Positions 1-10,512 of a DNA stretch of 64,000 bases are shown here, piece by piece; the stretch's first letter is position 1; every line of letters starts with the position of its first letter. A model generated the notes under the pieces. It saw nothing but the letters and a program-made list of their open reading frames with translations, was not told where the DNA came from and did not search any database. A program made the position numbers and the translations under genes. The stretch is taken from NCBI RefSeq assembly GCF_030035675.1, contig NC_084480.1:288572394-288636393 (forward strand), read 5' to 3'. Source of the stretch: Rhineura floridana (lineage: Eukaryota > Chordata > Lepidosauria > Squamata > Rhineuridae).

Positions 1-154
1 TATCCTGCTTTAACTGCCATTACCACCAATACAGAAAGAACTAAGAAAACTCTTCAATGAACTTTTGTAATGACAAAATACTCCTACTCAAAAGCACTCT
101 GTGCTCTTAAAACATGGCTTTACTTGCTTTAAGTTTTGAAAATTCAGTCCGTAG

Positions 155-475
155 AATCATAGAACAATAGAATGGTAGAGTTGAAAAAGGCCTGAGAGCC
201 AGCATGGAGTAGTGTTAGAGTTTTGGACTATGACCTGGGAGACGAGGGTTCAAATACCCACACAGCCATGAAGCTCACTGGGTGACCTTGAGCGAGTCAC
301 TGCCTCTCAGCTTCAGAGGAAGGCAATGGTAAACCACCTCTGAATACCGCTTACCATGAAAACCCTATTCATAAGGACGCCATAAGTCAGAATTGACTTC
401 AGGCAGTCCATTTTCATATGGTCATCGAGTCCAACCTCCTGTTCAATGCTGGAATCCAACTTAAAGCGTATTTAT
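155..475 (-). mobile_element. CR1 LINE 3' end, split by a SINE
   Basis: The stretch before about 194 has the repeated AATCATAGAA / AATAGAATGG pattern of the CR1 3' terminus, and the stretch after about 418 continues with TCATCGAGTCCAACC. These are the two halves of one short CR1 3' fragment in minus orientation. A SINE sits exactly between them, so the CR1 copy is the older of the two. No coding part of CR1 remains here. Confidence 0.7.
194..418 (+). mobile_element. Sauria-type SINE (tRNA head, BovB tail)
   Basis: The tRNA-like head begins GAGCCAGCATGG and carries a B-box-like GGGTTCAAAT. The body includes CACTGGGTGACCTTGAGC and GGCAATGGTAAACCACCTC. The 3' part, CATAAGTCAGAATTGACTT, matches the BovB LINE tail seen near 33,200. 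It is full length or nearly so and lies within a CR1 fragment. Confidence 0.75.
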
Positions 476-1679
476 TTAAACAGTACTTCCTTCAGATCCA
501 GTCTTCCAGCTGTTTCATGTTCTATTGATATTGTGGCAAGTCCAACAAGTCTCTTTTGCACCATTGTTGAATGCAGATATGTTTTTGTCATTTTTAACTC
601 TGAGAAGCCAAAGAAACTGGCAAACTTAAAAAAAAATCCATAGAACTATGAAAATGTTTGGAAAACTGTCTGTGAGTTTATTTTCACAAACTACATTACT
701 TCTTCAGAATTAATCAAAGGCACACATTTACAGAGGAAATGACTTACAAGGTGGGTTAGTAGTTGAATTCTATATATGCCTTTAAAACAGTAAAAACAAT
801 AATTAATAACTATGTATGGAGTCTCCAACTTTTTGGGCCCATGGGCGCATTTGGAATGTTGAGAAAGCGCCATAGACACTGCCACAAAAAAGCTGCCATA
901 GGCAAGGCAGGGCCAGTCACAAAATGGTTGCCATGGGGGTGTGAACAATCCTAATATTTACTACAGCAATCAAAACATTCATTTCACAGAAGGCCTAAAG
1001 ACAAGTAACTTGCCCAAGAACTTTAGTAAAAGGCTGAGGTGGAGCATAAAGCCACTCCTTTGAATCCACAGTCTTCTGCTCCAACATAACACCCATTTCA
1101 CAGAAGGAAAGTCATTTCCCCAAATCAAAAATACACCACCCATATCCACATGCACATTCTTTCCCTACCACACAGGCCTGGGTCCTCCATTTTTCTTCCT
1201 CCCACAATCCCTGGCCCAGATCCTCCATTTTCCCCTCCCCTACAGTAACGACCTTTCCTCCTTCTACAGAGGCACAGGCACAGCTGTTCACTTGCTATCT
1301 CCACTCCTCTTCTCTCCTTGGAATCCACATGCTCTCCTGCTGATAGTGTGCAGTTCAAACTGTTCTCTCTTCTCTCTGCTGCTCCAGCCCAATTAGAACT
1401 GATCTCTCAGTTTTAGTTAGTGTTCTCATTGGAGAAGAAAGAACAATTTTAACTAGTCTCTCTCGTCTCTGCTGTTGGAGTCCATTTCTGATTATGTGGT
1501 CAATTATAATGGTATCGGGCCTAAGAAAACTGTGTCAATGAGTTAAGAAAAGCTGGTGGCCATTATAATTTATAATGGTGAAGTGAGCAGAGACCCTGGA
1601 GAGCACTCTGGTAGGTCTCTGTGAGCATACTGGTGCCTTTAGGCTCTGCTTTGAGGACCCTGGGCCTGTAGTGTACGTT
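476..1679. other. Gene-free stretch with one dispersed repeat
   Basis: No exon or RNA gene was recognised. Positions 820-950 (TCCAACTTTTTGGGCCCATGG through CACAAAATGGTTGCCATGGG) match a dispersed repeat seen again at 46,053-46,395. The short open frames elsewhere show no conserved protein features. Confidence 0.5.
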
Positions 1680-1680
1680 G

Positions 1681-1766
1681 GGGTCAGTGTGGTGTAGTGG
1701 ATAAGAGTGCTGGATTGGGGAAATCCAGGTTCTAGTCCCTGCTCGGCCATGAAGATCACTGGGTGG
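1681..1766 (+). mobile_element. tRNA-derived SINE, head only
   Basis: GTCAGTGTGGTGTAGTGG followed by a B-box-like segment and GGCCATGAAGATCACTGGG matches the head of the Sauria-type SINEs in this window. The tail is missing, so the copy is truncated. Confidence 0.6.
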
Positions 1767-1795
1767 CGCACTCCACACTGCAGCATTTTGTTTCA

Positions 1796-2540
1796 AGTTC
1801 CGCTCGTAGTTTTATAAATCACTGTCTATCATGTTGACTTAACCAGGGGGTCTGATCCACTCAAGGCCGATTCAAAGGTTACCAAGATAAAACAAGACCA
1901 AATTGTGTGAAAGAATAACATATAGTTTATTGATTATGCGGTTGGAATATAGGTGCAGATTATATACAATGAATGCAAATAACGCTTACAAACACCCTCA
2001 ATTGGTACATCAGGATCTCCCCAGCTGGTGTTCCACCACTTCCCAGAATGCAACAGGGTGTCACTCCTAGGACCTGCAATCCCTTGGCAGGTGAGCACTC
2101 TTTTCCTCCTCTTAAGGTAAGAATAAAAGGAAGGTCACCTGCCTAGATTTTACAAAAATTGCTCTTCCTAATTGTAGAAGCCGTCATAAGAAACACAGGC
2201 TGGGAGACACTCCCCTCAGAAGAGGGAGGAAGCATTAACTTCAGTCTCTCATGGGAAAATAAAGAGCATCCTTATCTAAAGGATGAGGTAAGAGGAAGAA
2301 ACTGTGCAGCTGTGAGCTTGTTTATATTTTGGATGCAGCTCACCTAGCACCAGCTCCATTAAGTGCAACATGCAGAAGCAATTGTGCAACATGCAGAAAT
2401 CTAACTCTAACATGGCTACAAAGTAATACCCAATATATACATTTCTGTGCAGCTCAGACACTTTATAGGTCGCTAACATGTCCACACCTGACTCCTCATC
2501 GATCTTCCAGTGTCACACCTAATGCACTTGTCCACCCATA
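1796..2540. other. No recognisable feature
   Basis: I see no conserved coding signal, RNA gene or clear repeat in this stretch. Confidence 0.4.
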
Positions 2541-2640
2541 GCGGCCTTTTTTCTAAACTAAAAAGCCCCAAATATTTTGGCCTTCCTTCATAGGAGAAGT
2601 GTTCAGCTACGATTCCATCAGTTTACATCAGTATAAATCA
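2541..2640 (-). mobile_element. CR1-like LINE fragment
   Basis: TTCTAAACTAAAAAGCCCC followed by CCTTCCTTCATAGGAG resembles the antisense of the ORF2 C-terminal region of CR1-like elements found throughout reptile genomes. It is short and degraded. Confidence 0.45.
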
Positions 2641-2825
2641 CTGTCTGACAAGGCCCATAGGATGAGATCAAAATAATCCATGAGTCTGCCTAAAATATCT
2701 CAGAAGACTTTGCTGTTGTTTGGTTTCAATGTCCAGCAACCTCATGCACTATGTTAGATGCACTGTGTTGGATTCCAGTGTGCAGGGAATCCCATAGCTC
2801 AGTTGAAGAACAGAAGCCCTTATAT

Positions 2826-2953
2826 CAGCGATGGGAAATTTGTGACTCTCTAGTTTTTTTTAATTACAACATCCCACCATTAGTCATGCTGTCTGGGGCT
2901 GATAGGAGCTGAAATCCAGCAACATCCGGGGGGCCACAGGTTCCCCAGCTCTG
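2826..2953. mobile_element. hAT-type MITE (128 bp foldback)
   Basis: The element starts CAGCGATGGG and ends CCCCAGCTCTG, so its termini are imperfect inverted repeats beginning CAG. The flanking 8 bp are CCTTATAT on the left (2818-2825) and CCTTATAA on the right (2954-2961), a 7/8 match. An 8-bp duplication with CAG termini fits the hAT superfamily. It has no coding capacity and would be moved by a transposase in trans. Confidence 0.75.
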
Positions 2954-3059
2954 CCTTATAAGTTGGGTGTTGTACCAGAGGTTCTCTGGACCTTGTGAGT
3001 AGCTTTTCAGGGGAGCCAACAAGAACTATGGTGGGAAGGAGGAGCTCCAAAACTCTTGG

Positions 3060-3700
3060 TGTGCATACAGAAACCATAAGATATCATGGGCTCAAGTTGT
3101 TCAGGGCTTTTTATGTCAACACAAGACCCTTGAGTGTAACCTGGTAGCATATGGGCAGCAAGGTCCCAGGCTATGGTCTGAAGGCACATGAGGTCACCAC
3201 CATGCTGAAGCTAAGCAGGGGTGGATCTGGTCAGTGCCTGGATGGAAGAGCATCTGAGAACCACATGTATGCCTCCTTGAGTTCCTTGATGCAAGAAAGG
3301 CGGGATATAAACATAATAAATAAATAAATAAATAATAAGTGCAGATGTTTTAGCAGAGTTGTCACATTCTGTTGGCCATCTTCCCCCATCAGCAGTTTAA
3401 CTGCTGCATTCTGCATCAGCCCACTGCAGGCTGGTGCTGGCCCTAATCCTGATACAGCCATAGCTGGCATATCAGACAAAGCTGTAGAAGGCATGCCTAG
3501 CCACAGAGGTCACTTGGGCTTCTAATGACAAATATGCATCCAGGGTTCAACCCTGTTCAGAAGAGGCAACTGGTCTATCTTCTAGACATAAGAACCACCT
3601 ACCAATGGAGCCTCCACCTCCCCAAGGTTCAAACTCAGTTGATTGGTCCTCATCCAGTCCCACACTGTGTTGTTCTTTGTGTTCCAGCCTTAGAGGAAGA
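3060..3700 (-). mobile_element. L2 LINE fragment, split by a 5S-derived SINE
   Basis: The left half (TTCAGGGCTTTTTATGTCAA) and right half (GCTGCATTCTGCATCAGC, then GAGGTCACTTGGGCTTCTAA) parallel the antisense of the long L2 copy at 34,017-35,444, around the segments for CKALHG, AARLL and the region just upstream. The fragment is degraded and not translatable. The SINE at 3,165-3,338 interrupts it. Confidence 0.65.
3165..3338 (+). mobile_element. 5S rRNA-derived SINE
   Basis: GCTGAAGCTAAGCAGGGGTG, GGTCAGTGCCTGGATGG and GAACCAC follow the internal promoter part of vertebrate 5S rRNA (GAAGCTAAGCAGGGTC, TTAGTACTTGGATGGGAGAC). The rest is an L2-like tail, GAAAGGCGGGATATAAAC, then a run of AATA repeats. 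It is too diverged to be a working 5S gene. A second copy lies at 30,602-30,774. Confidence 0.8.
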
Positions 3701-4581
3701 TAAGAAGAAGCTATAACAATTACCATTGTTCATTTATTGTACTAAAAATTAACATGTATGAATGCAATTACAGGTTTTTAATTTTCATTAATTATTTTTA
3801 ACTGGGGAAAAATAGAAGGATTAGTTTAACATTTTATATAGTCTTGGGTGATTGTTGGGGGTTTGGGCAACAGTTTTTAAAAAGTCTTTGCTTAGCAGTC
3901 AAGACTTCTGTTTGTCATCTTGAGTTATATAAGCACACTTTCCATGCTGGTGGGCTGTTAGCACTGAGCTACAGATAATCACTTTTACAGTGTCAAAAGA
4001 GTAAATCTGAACAGTGTGTAGGATGAAGTGCTATAGAAAGTACTGTACTGAATTTGATTGAACAGCTAACACAGCTGTGAGGGTACAAATCTATGTGAGC
4101 GTTAACAAAGCAAAAATGCTTCATGCATTTCTAAGATTGCCAATGAAATAGCCTGTAATTTCCTGCAGTGCATTAATGAAGAGAATTTGAAAATGGCATT
4201 TTTCCCCTTAATGTCTTGGGTCTGTATTAATAACAGCTATTGCCATTTGGTTACCATTAGACACTGAGGATGAAGGAAAAAACAACTTGTCAAGTTATCT
4301 TCCTCAATATAATGGAAGTATTGTGTAAGAGCTGAACATTTTGCCAAAACCACTCATCAACATTTAGTACCACATATTCAGAATAGCATAATTTGGCCAT
4401 TCCTCAAGTTGAACATCTATTCTTTGCTTTGCTTTTCCCTGGCCTGGCAAATTATGGCGTTTAACTGCATTTTAAGGCCGTGTTTGCTTAATTAGTACTA
4501 ATGAGACACTCAGCCTTTGCTCAAACAAGCAGTCCTTGCTTATTTTTGATGCTGATGTTTGTGGATGCACAAAGACTATCT
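3701..4581. other. No recognisable feature
   Basis: AT-rich single-copy-like DNA. I see no coding signal, RNA gene or clear repeat. Confidence 0.4.
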
Positions 4582-4589
4582 ACCTAGTA

Positions 4590-4881
4590 CAGGAGTTCCC
4601 AAACTGTGGTCTGCCAGCTTCATTCAGGTGGTTCACAGCATGTCCGCATTAAATATTCACATTGATATTTAGTTGTAATTTTATTGCTTTATTTCTTATA
4701 TTGTATTTTATTGTATTACAATTTGAATTCTGTGGAAAGCAAATTGAAATACAAGAAGCATTAAAAATACAATTAAAATTCATGCAGCATCTAGCACAGT
4801 GCATTACAATTGCTACAACAGGCAGAGATATCATTAAGTGATCCACTAAGGCCATCAAGGAAAAAAGTTTGGGAACCACTG
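4590..4881. mobile_element. hAT-type MITE (292 bp)
   Basis: Termini CAGGAGTTCCCAAACTGTGG and AAAGTTTGGGAACCACTG are inverted repeats of the kind seen in Charlie-like hAT elements. The flanks ACCTAGTA (4582-4589) and ACCTGGTA (4882-4889) form an 8-bp target duplication with one mismatch. The interior is AT-rich and non-coding. Confidence 0.85.
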
Positions 4882-4889
4882 ACCTGGTA

Positions 4890-5639
4890 TATTGTTGTCC
4901 CATGTACAGCAGCAGCCAGAAACACTGGTGGTCCCACCTTCCTTTGAACTGTAAGACTTCTCCCACTCCAATTATGATTAAAAGTAAGCATTCAGATTTT
5001 CTTTGTGAGGGGTAGGGAACCTCAAGCCTGTTGCGTGTGTGCGTGTGTAGATCATACAAGGATGGAATCCAAGAGCTGCATAGAACAGGAATAAGACAGG
5101 CCAGGCAAGTGTCTTGTAAGAGTCTTTACTAGGCAAAGACATTAGACACAGTTCTCTTCACAGACAGTTTCCCCCACACTGAGGTGTATGGGGTGTAGAA
5201 ACCTCTAGCTTTTACTATACAGAGGTATTTAAAATTTATGGAGGAGAAGGCTATCATTAGGGCCAGCACCAGACTGTAGAAGGTCCTTGGGCACCAGACT
5301 GCAATGGGCCCTCGGCAGTGGCAGCACAGTGCACTGGCACTGTAATGCTGCAACATGGGAAGTGGTGCGACTGGGCACATTTTAAGCCCATGCTGGTGGG
5401 GGGAGGGGGTTTGCCTGGGAGGGGGGTTCCCACTCAACAATCCACACCATCATTGTGTTGTGGGGTGCATGGTCCATAACCCGATGCTAGCATGGATCAT
5501 GGAATGGAATGGGAGCTACAACTACCCATCCCAGCAGCAGGGGCCCCTCTCAGGCACAGGGGCCCTTGGCCAGTGCCCAACCTGGCCGCCCTCTGGTGTC
5601 AGGCCTGCTAGCAATGATGGCTATACTCTGCCTCCATAA
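4890..5639. other. No recognisable feature
   Basis: Moderately GC-rich DNA around 5,270-5,600. The open frames there overlap on both strands and show no conserved motif. Confidence 0.4.
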
Positions 5640-5815
5640 TCAAAGGCAATATGTTTCTGAATACCAGTTGCTGGAAACTGCAGGAGGGGAAAGCACTCTT
5701 AGACTCAGGTCCAGCTTCCCATGGGCATCTGGTTGGCCACTGTGCGAACAGGATGCTGGAGTAGATGGGCCACTGTCCTGATCCAACAGGGCTCTTCTTA
5801 TGCTGTTAAGGTAAG
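5640..5815 (+). mobile_element. CR1-like LINE 3' end fragment
   Basis: TCTGAATACCAGTTGCTGG, GGGCATCTGGTTGGCCACTG and ACAGGATGCTGGAGTAGATG followed by CAACAGGGCTCTTCTTATG are the plus-strand version of the element ends at 52,862-53,510. It represents the 3' untranslated end of a CR1-like LINE, truncated at its 5' side. Confidence 0.6.
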
Positions 5816-5925
5816 TCACACTTGTTGCTCCACCCACCTTTGCCTCTGGCTCCACCCACCACTGGCATGTAGATTGTCCATGAGGAAATGTGGCCCTTGG
5901 ACTGAAAAAAATCCCCATTCCTGGT
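5816..5925. mobile_element. hAT-like MITE, right part
   Basis: CTCCACCCACCTTTGCCTCT, GGCATGTAGATTGTCC and CTGAAAAAAATCCCCATTCC follow the right half of the element at 28,559-28,897. Only the right part is recognisable. Confidence 0.5.
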
Positions 5926-6102
5926 CTACGTCATGTAAGGTGCCTAAGATACCCCACCTGTCCTATTTGTTTGAAATTCCTATGCCACATTATTATACAT
6001 TTTGTGGCATTTCATTTCATCTGCCATTTTACAAATCCTGATATTTTGGTTCCCAACATTATAGAAACATTCATTAAGACCACACACACTTATTGTTTTT
6101 AG

Positions 6103-6152
6103 GCTGCAATCCTAAATAAACTTACCCTTTGTGGGACTTACTTCTGAGTAGG
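6103..6152. repeat. Fragment of the GGCTGCAATCC palindromic repeat
   Basis: GGCTGCAATCCTAAATAAAC and TGGGACTTACTTCTGAGTAG are pieces of the short palindromic element seen complete at 30,478-30,567. The centre is missing here. Confidence 0.55.
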
Positions 6153-6302
6153 AATGGAAGAATCCATGAATTTCAGTTATCTCAGTTTCTCATTTCAAAT
6201 CACTCCCCTTTCATGCTGATTGGCTTGTAGGATGCTAGGGACATTGGGACCCTGCTCCCCAAAACGTAAAGAGTCTAAGACCCCCCCCGAGACCCTGCAC
6301 AA

Positions 6303-6375
6303 CTATACCCCTGTAGATAATATTAAGCTAGATGGACCAATGGTCTGGATTTGTATTAGACAGCTTCCTATTTTC
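6303..6375 (+). mobile_element. tRNA-derived SINE, 3' tail only
   Basis: AAGCTAGATGGACCAATGG followed by GACAGCTTCCTATTTTCC matches the 3' end of the tRNA-derived SINE complete at 7,097-7,272. The head is missing. Confidence 0.55.
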
Positions 6376-7096
6376 CTAACTTTCTGGTGAGAAAATTGGC
6401 AATAGCATTTCAGAGGGGGAATGGGAGGGCTGGAATAATCCTCTCTCACTCCCCTCCCACAAACTGATTGGTGCAATTGCTGATGGCCTGATAGGGCTAC
6501 ACAAATACATCTTGTTGGATCAGGATAAAAGGATATAGGAAAAACTCTTAAGAAAAAAAGTCTCATCCTATGACAGAATCTATCTCATCCTATCTCTCAT
6601 AATTGTCAAGAAGCACAACCTGTAGAAATACACCTCTTCAGCTTTGCTTAGAAATTACCTGGCAAATTCTTATTGGTAAAAAAGAAATGTATGGCTTGCA
6701 AAGCAAAGCACTTAATTAAGACACAGTGTTTCCACTTATGTATGCCAGGATGAGCTCATTACAATTAATGTCATTTTCAATTGTGTCCCTAAAAAAGGCA
6801 AAACAAAGCCAGCAGCAGCAGGCTTCTGCCACTGCTGCTCAGAGCAATGATAGCTGTTTCCATTAGAAACATCTGTGCAGCCTGCTAGCTGATGTAATAT
6901 AAATCTCATGATAAGCTGCTGTTTCCCGTCATCTGAGTTAGAACCATAATGTGGCAGTGTTGATATACTGCTGCATGCAATAGAAGCTAGAGTGTTTGTG
7001 TGAAAAATACTCACTTTGGACTCATCCAGCTGCACAAAAACTTGCTTGAAAACATGCTGTAGAGAATTCTACCAAGCCCCTCAACAAGTTGTGTAC
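6376..7096. other. No recognisable feature
   Basis: I see no exon, RNA gene or clear repeat here. Confidence 0.4.
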
Positions 7097-7272
7097 AAAG
7101 GCGATGGCTCAGCGGTAGAGCACATGTTTTGCATGCAGAGGTTCCTATGTTCAATCCCTGACATCTCCAGTTAAGACTGGGAAAGACTCCAGTTTGAGAC
7201 CTGCTCCCAATCAGGGTAGACAATACTGAGCTAGGTGGACCAATGATCTGACTTGGTATAAGGCAGCTTAAA
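7097..7272 (+). mobile_element. tRNA-derived SINE
   Basis: The head has an A-box-like TGGCTCAGCGGTAGAG and a B-box-like TGTTCAATCCC, then CATCTCCAGTTAAGACTGGG, ACTGAGCTAGGTGGACCAAT and a terminal AAGGCAGCTT. It is not a tRNA gene: the acceptor arm cannot pair and a SINE body follows the B box. Other copies are at 10,513, 43,632, 46,098, 51,092, 51,545 and 52,109. Confidence 0.75.
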
Positions 7273-7664
7273 GTACTGCCTCTATGCACTTATGGCTCAT
7301 AGCTGGTAGACTGCTTATGTTTACCTATTCTCTATTTGTGTCTACTGTTCTTTTTGTCACGCATTTTGCATTCCCAGCCATATACAATATACCAGCAACC
7401 TATCAAATTAACATGCCTTTTTTAAAAAACTGGGCCACATTATGTAGGATGTTAGGTAAATATATTCAGAGGCACATGGACCTGGAAGAAAGAACACATT
7501 CCGCAGCAAATCAAGAGGATATTTGCTGGTGCTGATTTCCTTTATGTATTTCTAGTTTAGCTATTCAATGGTTCCTGGTTCTACAGCACATTTAGCTGAT
7601 TCACAGTGCAGTCCTATAAATGCCAAACCCCATTGTTTGTTTGTTTGTTTACTATGCTTACAGG
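7273..7664. other. No recognisable feature
   Basis: I see nothing except a short TTTG run near 7,635. Confidence 0.35.
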
Positions 7665-8112
7665 TAGGAATGGGTGAGAAATTCGATTCAGTTCGCATTT
7701 CAAGCTATATCTATCAAATTTGCACTTTCTGAAACAATATAAGAACTGAAGCACAGCCATCCTTCAAAATTTGCACTTATTCAAATTTTGAAATGTAGTT
7801 CACCAGCCAAACAATGTTTACAAAACTGCATATGTTAGGGGAAATTGTGCATAAAAATGAATATATAAGTGAAAATAACATGGAAAAATACATTAAGTAA
7901 CAAGAAATAGCTTGCAGAAATGTGTACGTTAGTCAAAACTGCCTACAAAAATGTGTTTGTTAGGAGACATTTGCATCAAAGTATTGCAGAATTTTCTTGA
8001 GGATTTTTTAATTAAAAAATTGCAAATTGTTGCAGAAATGTGGAGAGATGAATTTCAGACTGGAAAAATGAGAAACTGAGAGACTGAAATTGACATATTC
8101 TTCCATCCCTAC
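7665..8112 (+). repeat. AT-rich interspersed repeat, copy A
   Basis: The copy begins TAGGAATGGGTGAGAAATT and ends TTCTTCCATCCCTAC, so its ends are weak inverted repeats. The interior has words such as TGCAGAAATGTG, TTAGGAGACATTTGC and GAAACTGAGAGACTGAAATT. The same words occur in reverse complement at 14,410-14,850. No coding capacity is visible. It could be a non-autonomous DNA transposon; the family is not recognised. Confidence 0.55.
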
Positions 8113-8164
8113 TTATAGGGCAGCTGGACATACTACAAAGAGCAGTGCAGGGGAGACCCTAGCC

Positions 8165-8302
8165 CAGTCTTTCCCAACCAGTGTGCCTCCAGATGTTGTT
8201 GGACCACAACTCCCATCAGCCTCAGCCAGCATTACCAATGGTCAGGAAAGATGGGAATTGTGGTCCAACAACATCTGGAGGCACACTGGTTGGGAAAGGC
8301 TG
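8165..8302. mobile_element. hAT-type foldback MITE (138 bp)
   Basis: The left arm CAGTCTTTCCCAACCAGTG continues with GCCTCCAGATGTTGTTGG, and the right arm is its reverse complement ending GGTTGGGAAAGGCTG. The flanks CCCTAGCC (8157-8164) and CCCTAGCT (8303-8310) match at 7 of 8 positions. It is the same family as the copy at 45,485-45,619. Confidence 0.85.
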
Positions 8303-8453
8303 CCCTAGCTGCTCACCATCTTAATTTGCCCAGGGATATCCATATATTAAATTAGCACATGCATATTTTGTGTTCATTTGTTTCTGTGCCCTGAGTTCTT
8401 TAAGAACCTACCAACACCCCTGCATGCAAGCCCAGATGAGGGATAGTTGTGCT

Positions 8454-8571
8454 CAGGGCTTTTTTTTGTGACAGTATTCACTGGTACCAGCCCCTCTTTT
8501 TGTGCTGGTACCAATGGCACTTTTATCAAGATATGACTACTGGCACCTCATTTTTTACTAAAAAAGCACTA
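8454..8571. mobile_element. hAT-type MITE with perfect 8-bp duplication
   Basis: Termini CAGGGCTTTTTTT and AAAAAAGCACTA are inverted repeats. The interior has GGTACCAGCCCC and TGGCACCTCATTTTTTAC. The flanking GTTGTGCT at 8446-8453 and 8572-8579 is identical, so the insertion boundaries are clear and the copy is probably fairly recent. Confidence 0.85.
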
Positions 8572-8620
8572 GTTGTGCTAATGGTGCATTTTTACTTCAC
8601 AAAGGGAATCTTAGATAACA

Positions 8621-8645
8621 GAGAGAGAGAGAGAGAGAGAGAGAG
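8621..8645. repeat. (GA)n microsatellite
   Basis: An uninterrupted run of about twelve GA units. Confidence 0.9.
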
Positions 8646-8941
8646 GCTATGCAGTGTTCATAGTACATATGCAGTGGTTCCTGGGTCAACTGTTTAGTCT
8701 GAAAAAGGGACCCTGAAAATAGAAAGTTTGACAACTACTATGACACAATCTGCTGCCTTAATGTTGACGACAGAGCTAACTGAGCCTCAGTGTAAAATAA
8801 ATACCTTGGACAGTTCCAATGAAGGAACAAATGGAAACTTCACACATGCTGAGGCTTCTAGACTGACACCTAGTTCTATCTCACTGATTTCAGTAGGGCT
8901 TGCTGAGTGTGCAAGGATCACAAACCAAATCAGTTAAAAAT

Positions 8942-8944
8942 AAG

Positions 8945-8973
<29 letters not shown>
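8942..8973. repeat. (TA)n microsatellite
   Basis: A run of about fifteen TA units. Confidence 0.9.
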
Positions 8974-8975
<2 letters not shown>

Positions 8976-10435
8976 CTGGGACTTTTCTGCCAGCTGTAAA
9001 AGCTGCAATCTCATCAGGTCATTTCTTCATCCTATGTCCTCACATCAACCTTATGTTTTATAAATCCATACTGCGAATGAAACTGAAGAAGACATCTTAG
9101 AATAGCTTTGGTTGAAGTTCCAAGAGAGTCCTCTAGAAGAGACATCAGAGTTCTAATTCCACCTTATTCCAGCCAGTGATTCAATGACTGTGATTCAATG
9201 TTTGAGTTGATTGACAGTACTGTGGGTCAATAAGGGCTCCTCCAGATGACATTTGTCATGATTATTTGTGTGCAGGATGGTATTGGGGTGGTTATACTCA
9301 ATCCCGCTTTCAGTACTGTTTGAAAGACTGCAAAGGGTTCAGGGAAGATCTACTCCTTTTTTCCAGTCAGTGCAGGTCCCATGGTTTCCTGCTGAATTCC
9401 TGCAACTTGTTATACCGCAAATGTTCTGAGTTTTGTTTTGTTGTCCTGCTTTTGTCAGGCTGTAATACAAGAGTGCCCCACCAGATGGCAATAATGCTGT
9501 AACATTGTGGAAATGTCTAATAAAGAGGAATTATGTGTGGATGGTCCAGCAAAAACTCACCACTAAAGAACAATTATTGCATCAACAACATGTTCTAGAA
9601 TACATCTGGGGGGGGCATCAGTCTGAAGGGGCCCTGAGGCAATTCACTGTCAGTATTTTGTTCTCTTAGAGTGTTTGCCTTCAACGACCACTAAAAACAC
9701 AACTGGATCATGTGGCAATGCTCTTTCCTCTCCCCCCCCCATATTCATGCCACCAACAGGAGTTCAACCAGTTAAACCATTTCTTATAGTCAGATCTGGG
9801 GATGCTTGAAGCCCCCACCCCAGTGACTGCCCACCATCTGATCCTCTAAATTAGAGCAGCCTGAAGACAGCCTAAAAAGCAAGACCCCAGGATGCCAGCC
9901 AGAATGGGTAAAGATTACAAAAATAATCACATATCTGTGTGAGAGAAGCAGGGAAAGCCTTTCTAAGGAGATGCAGGAATTAGGGGGAAATCTCAGTGAC
10001 AGCTGGAACTGTCAATAGAAACAAGCAGCCATTTACATATAGACAAAATCCCCAAAGCCAGGCAAGTCAAAGAACTGAAGCTGCTGTAGCAGAACGTCAT
10101 GAAATGTTGGTCTCAGTAGACTTCACAGAATTGTATGTTTAAAAATGGTGATGCGGATGCAAGTGGTTTATGCAGTGCTTACGCACTTGGGAGATGCTGC
10201 TGCCTCACAGCAACCTGACTACAGGGGACACTTCAAATATGAGCATCAGATAGAACAGCTATTGCACCCCAGACAACATGACTCAGATTTGTGATGTCAC
10301 GCTGCACAGCTCCTGAGTTTTTGTTTTCTTTTTTTGGACAAAGCAAGCAACAGAACAGAATTTAATTCATTCTGCCCCTATATATCGCTTTGTACTTCAA
10401 AGTTCCCCTTTTTATGTAGAGTTCTGCTCCAAAAG
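8974..10435. other. Gene-free, one possible old element
   Basis: No exon was recognised. The 9,230-9,560 stretch (CTCCTCCAGATGAC to TGTGTGGATGGTCC) may be an old DNA transposon because its two ends are loosely inverted, but I cannot define its boundaries. Confidence 0.35.
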
Positions 10436-10512
10436 GCAGGGGTGTCACTAGATTCTTAAAAGACCCGAGTTGCAGGTGCAGGACACACATTTACACACAC
10501 ACGCAAACCTGT
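10436..10512. mobile_element. Possible hAT MITE end
   Basis: CAGGGGTGTCACTAGATTC resembles the terminus CAGGGGCGTCACAA of the GC-rich MITE at 13,681. No right end is visible, so this would be a truncated copy. Confidence 0.35.

Noticed and set aside
7097-7170. Possible tRNA gene with A and B boxes.
   Set aside because: The acceptor arm does not pair and SINE body sequence continues after the B box. It matches other SINE copies in the window.
8621-8974. GA and TA runs as possible regulatory sites.
   Set aside because: They are plain microsatellites with no nearby gene.
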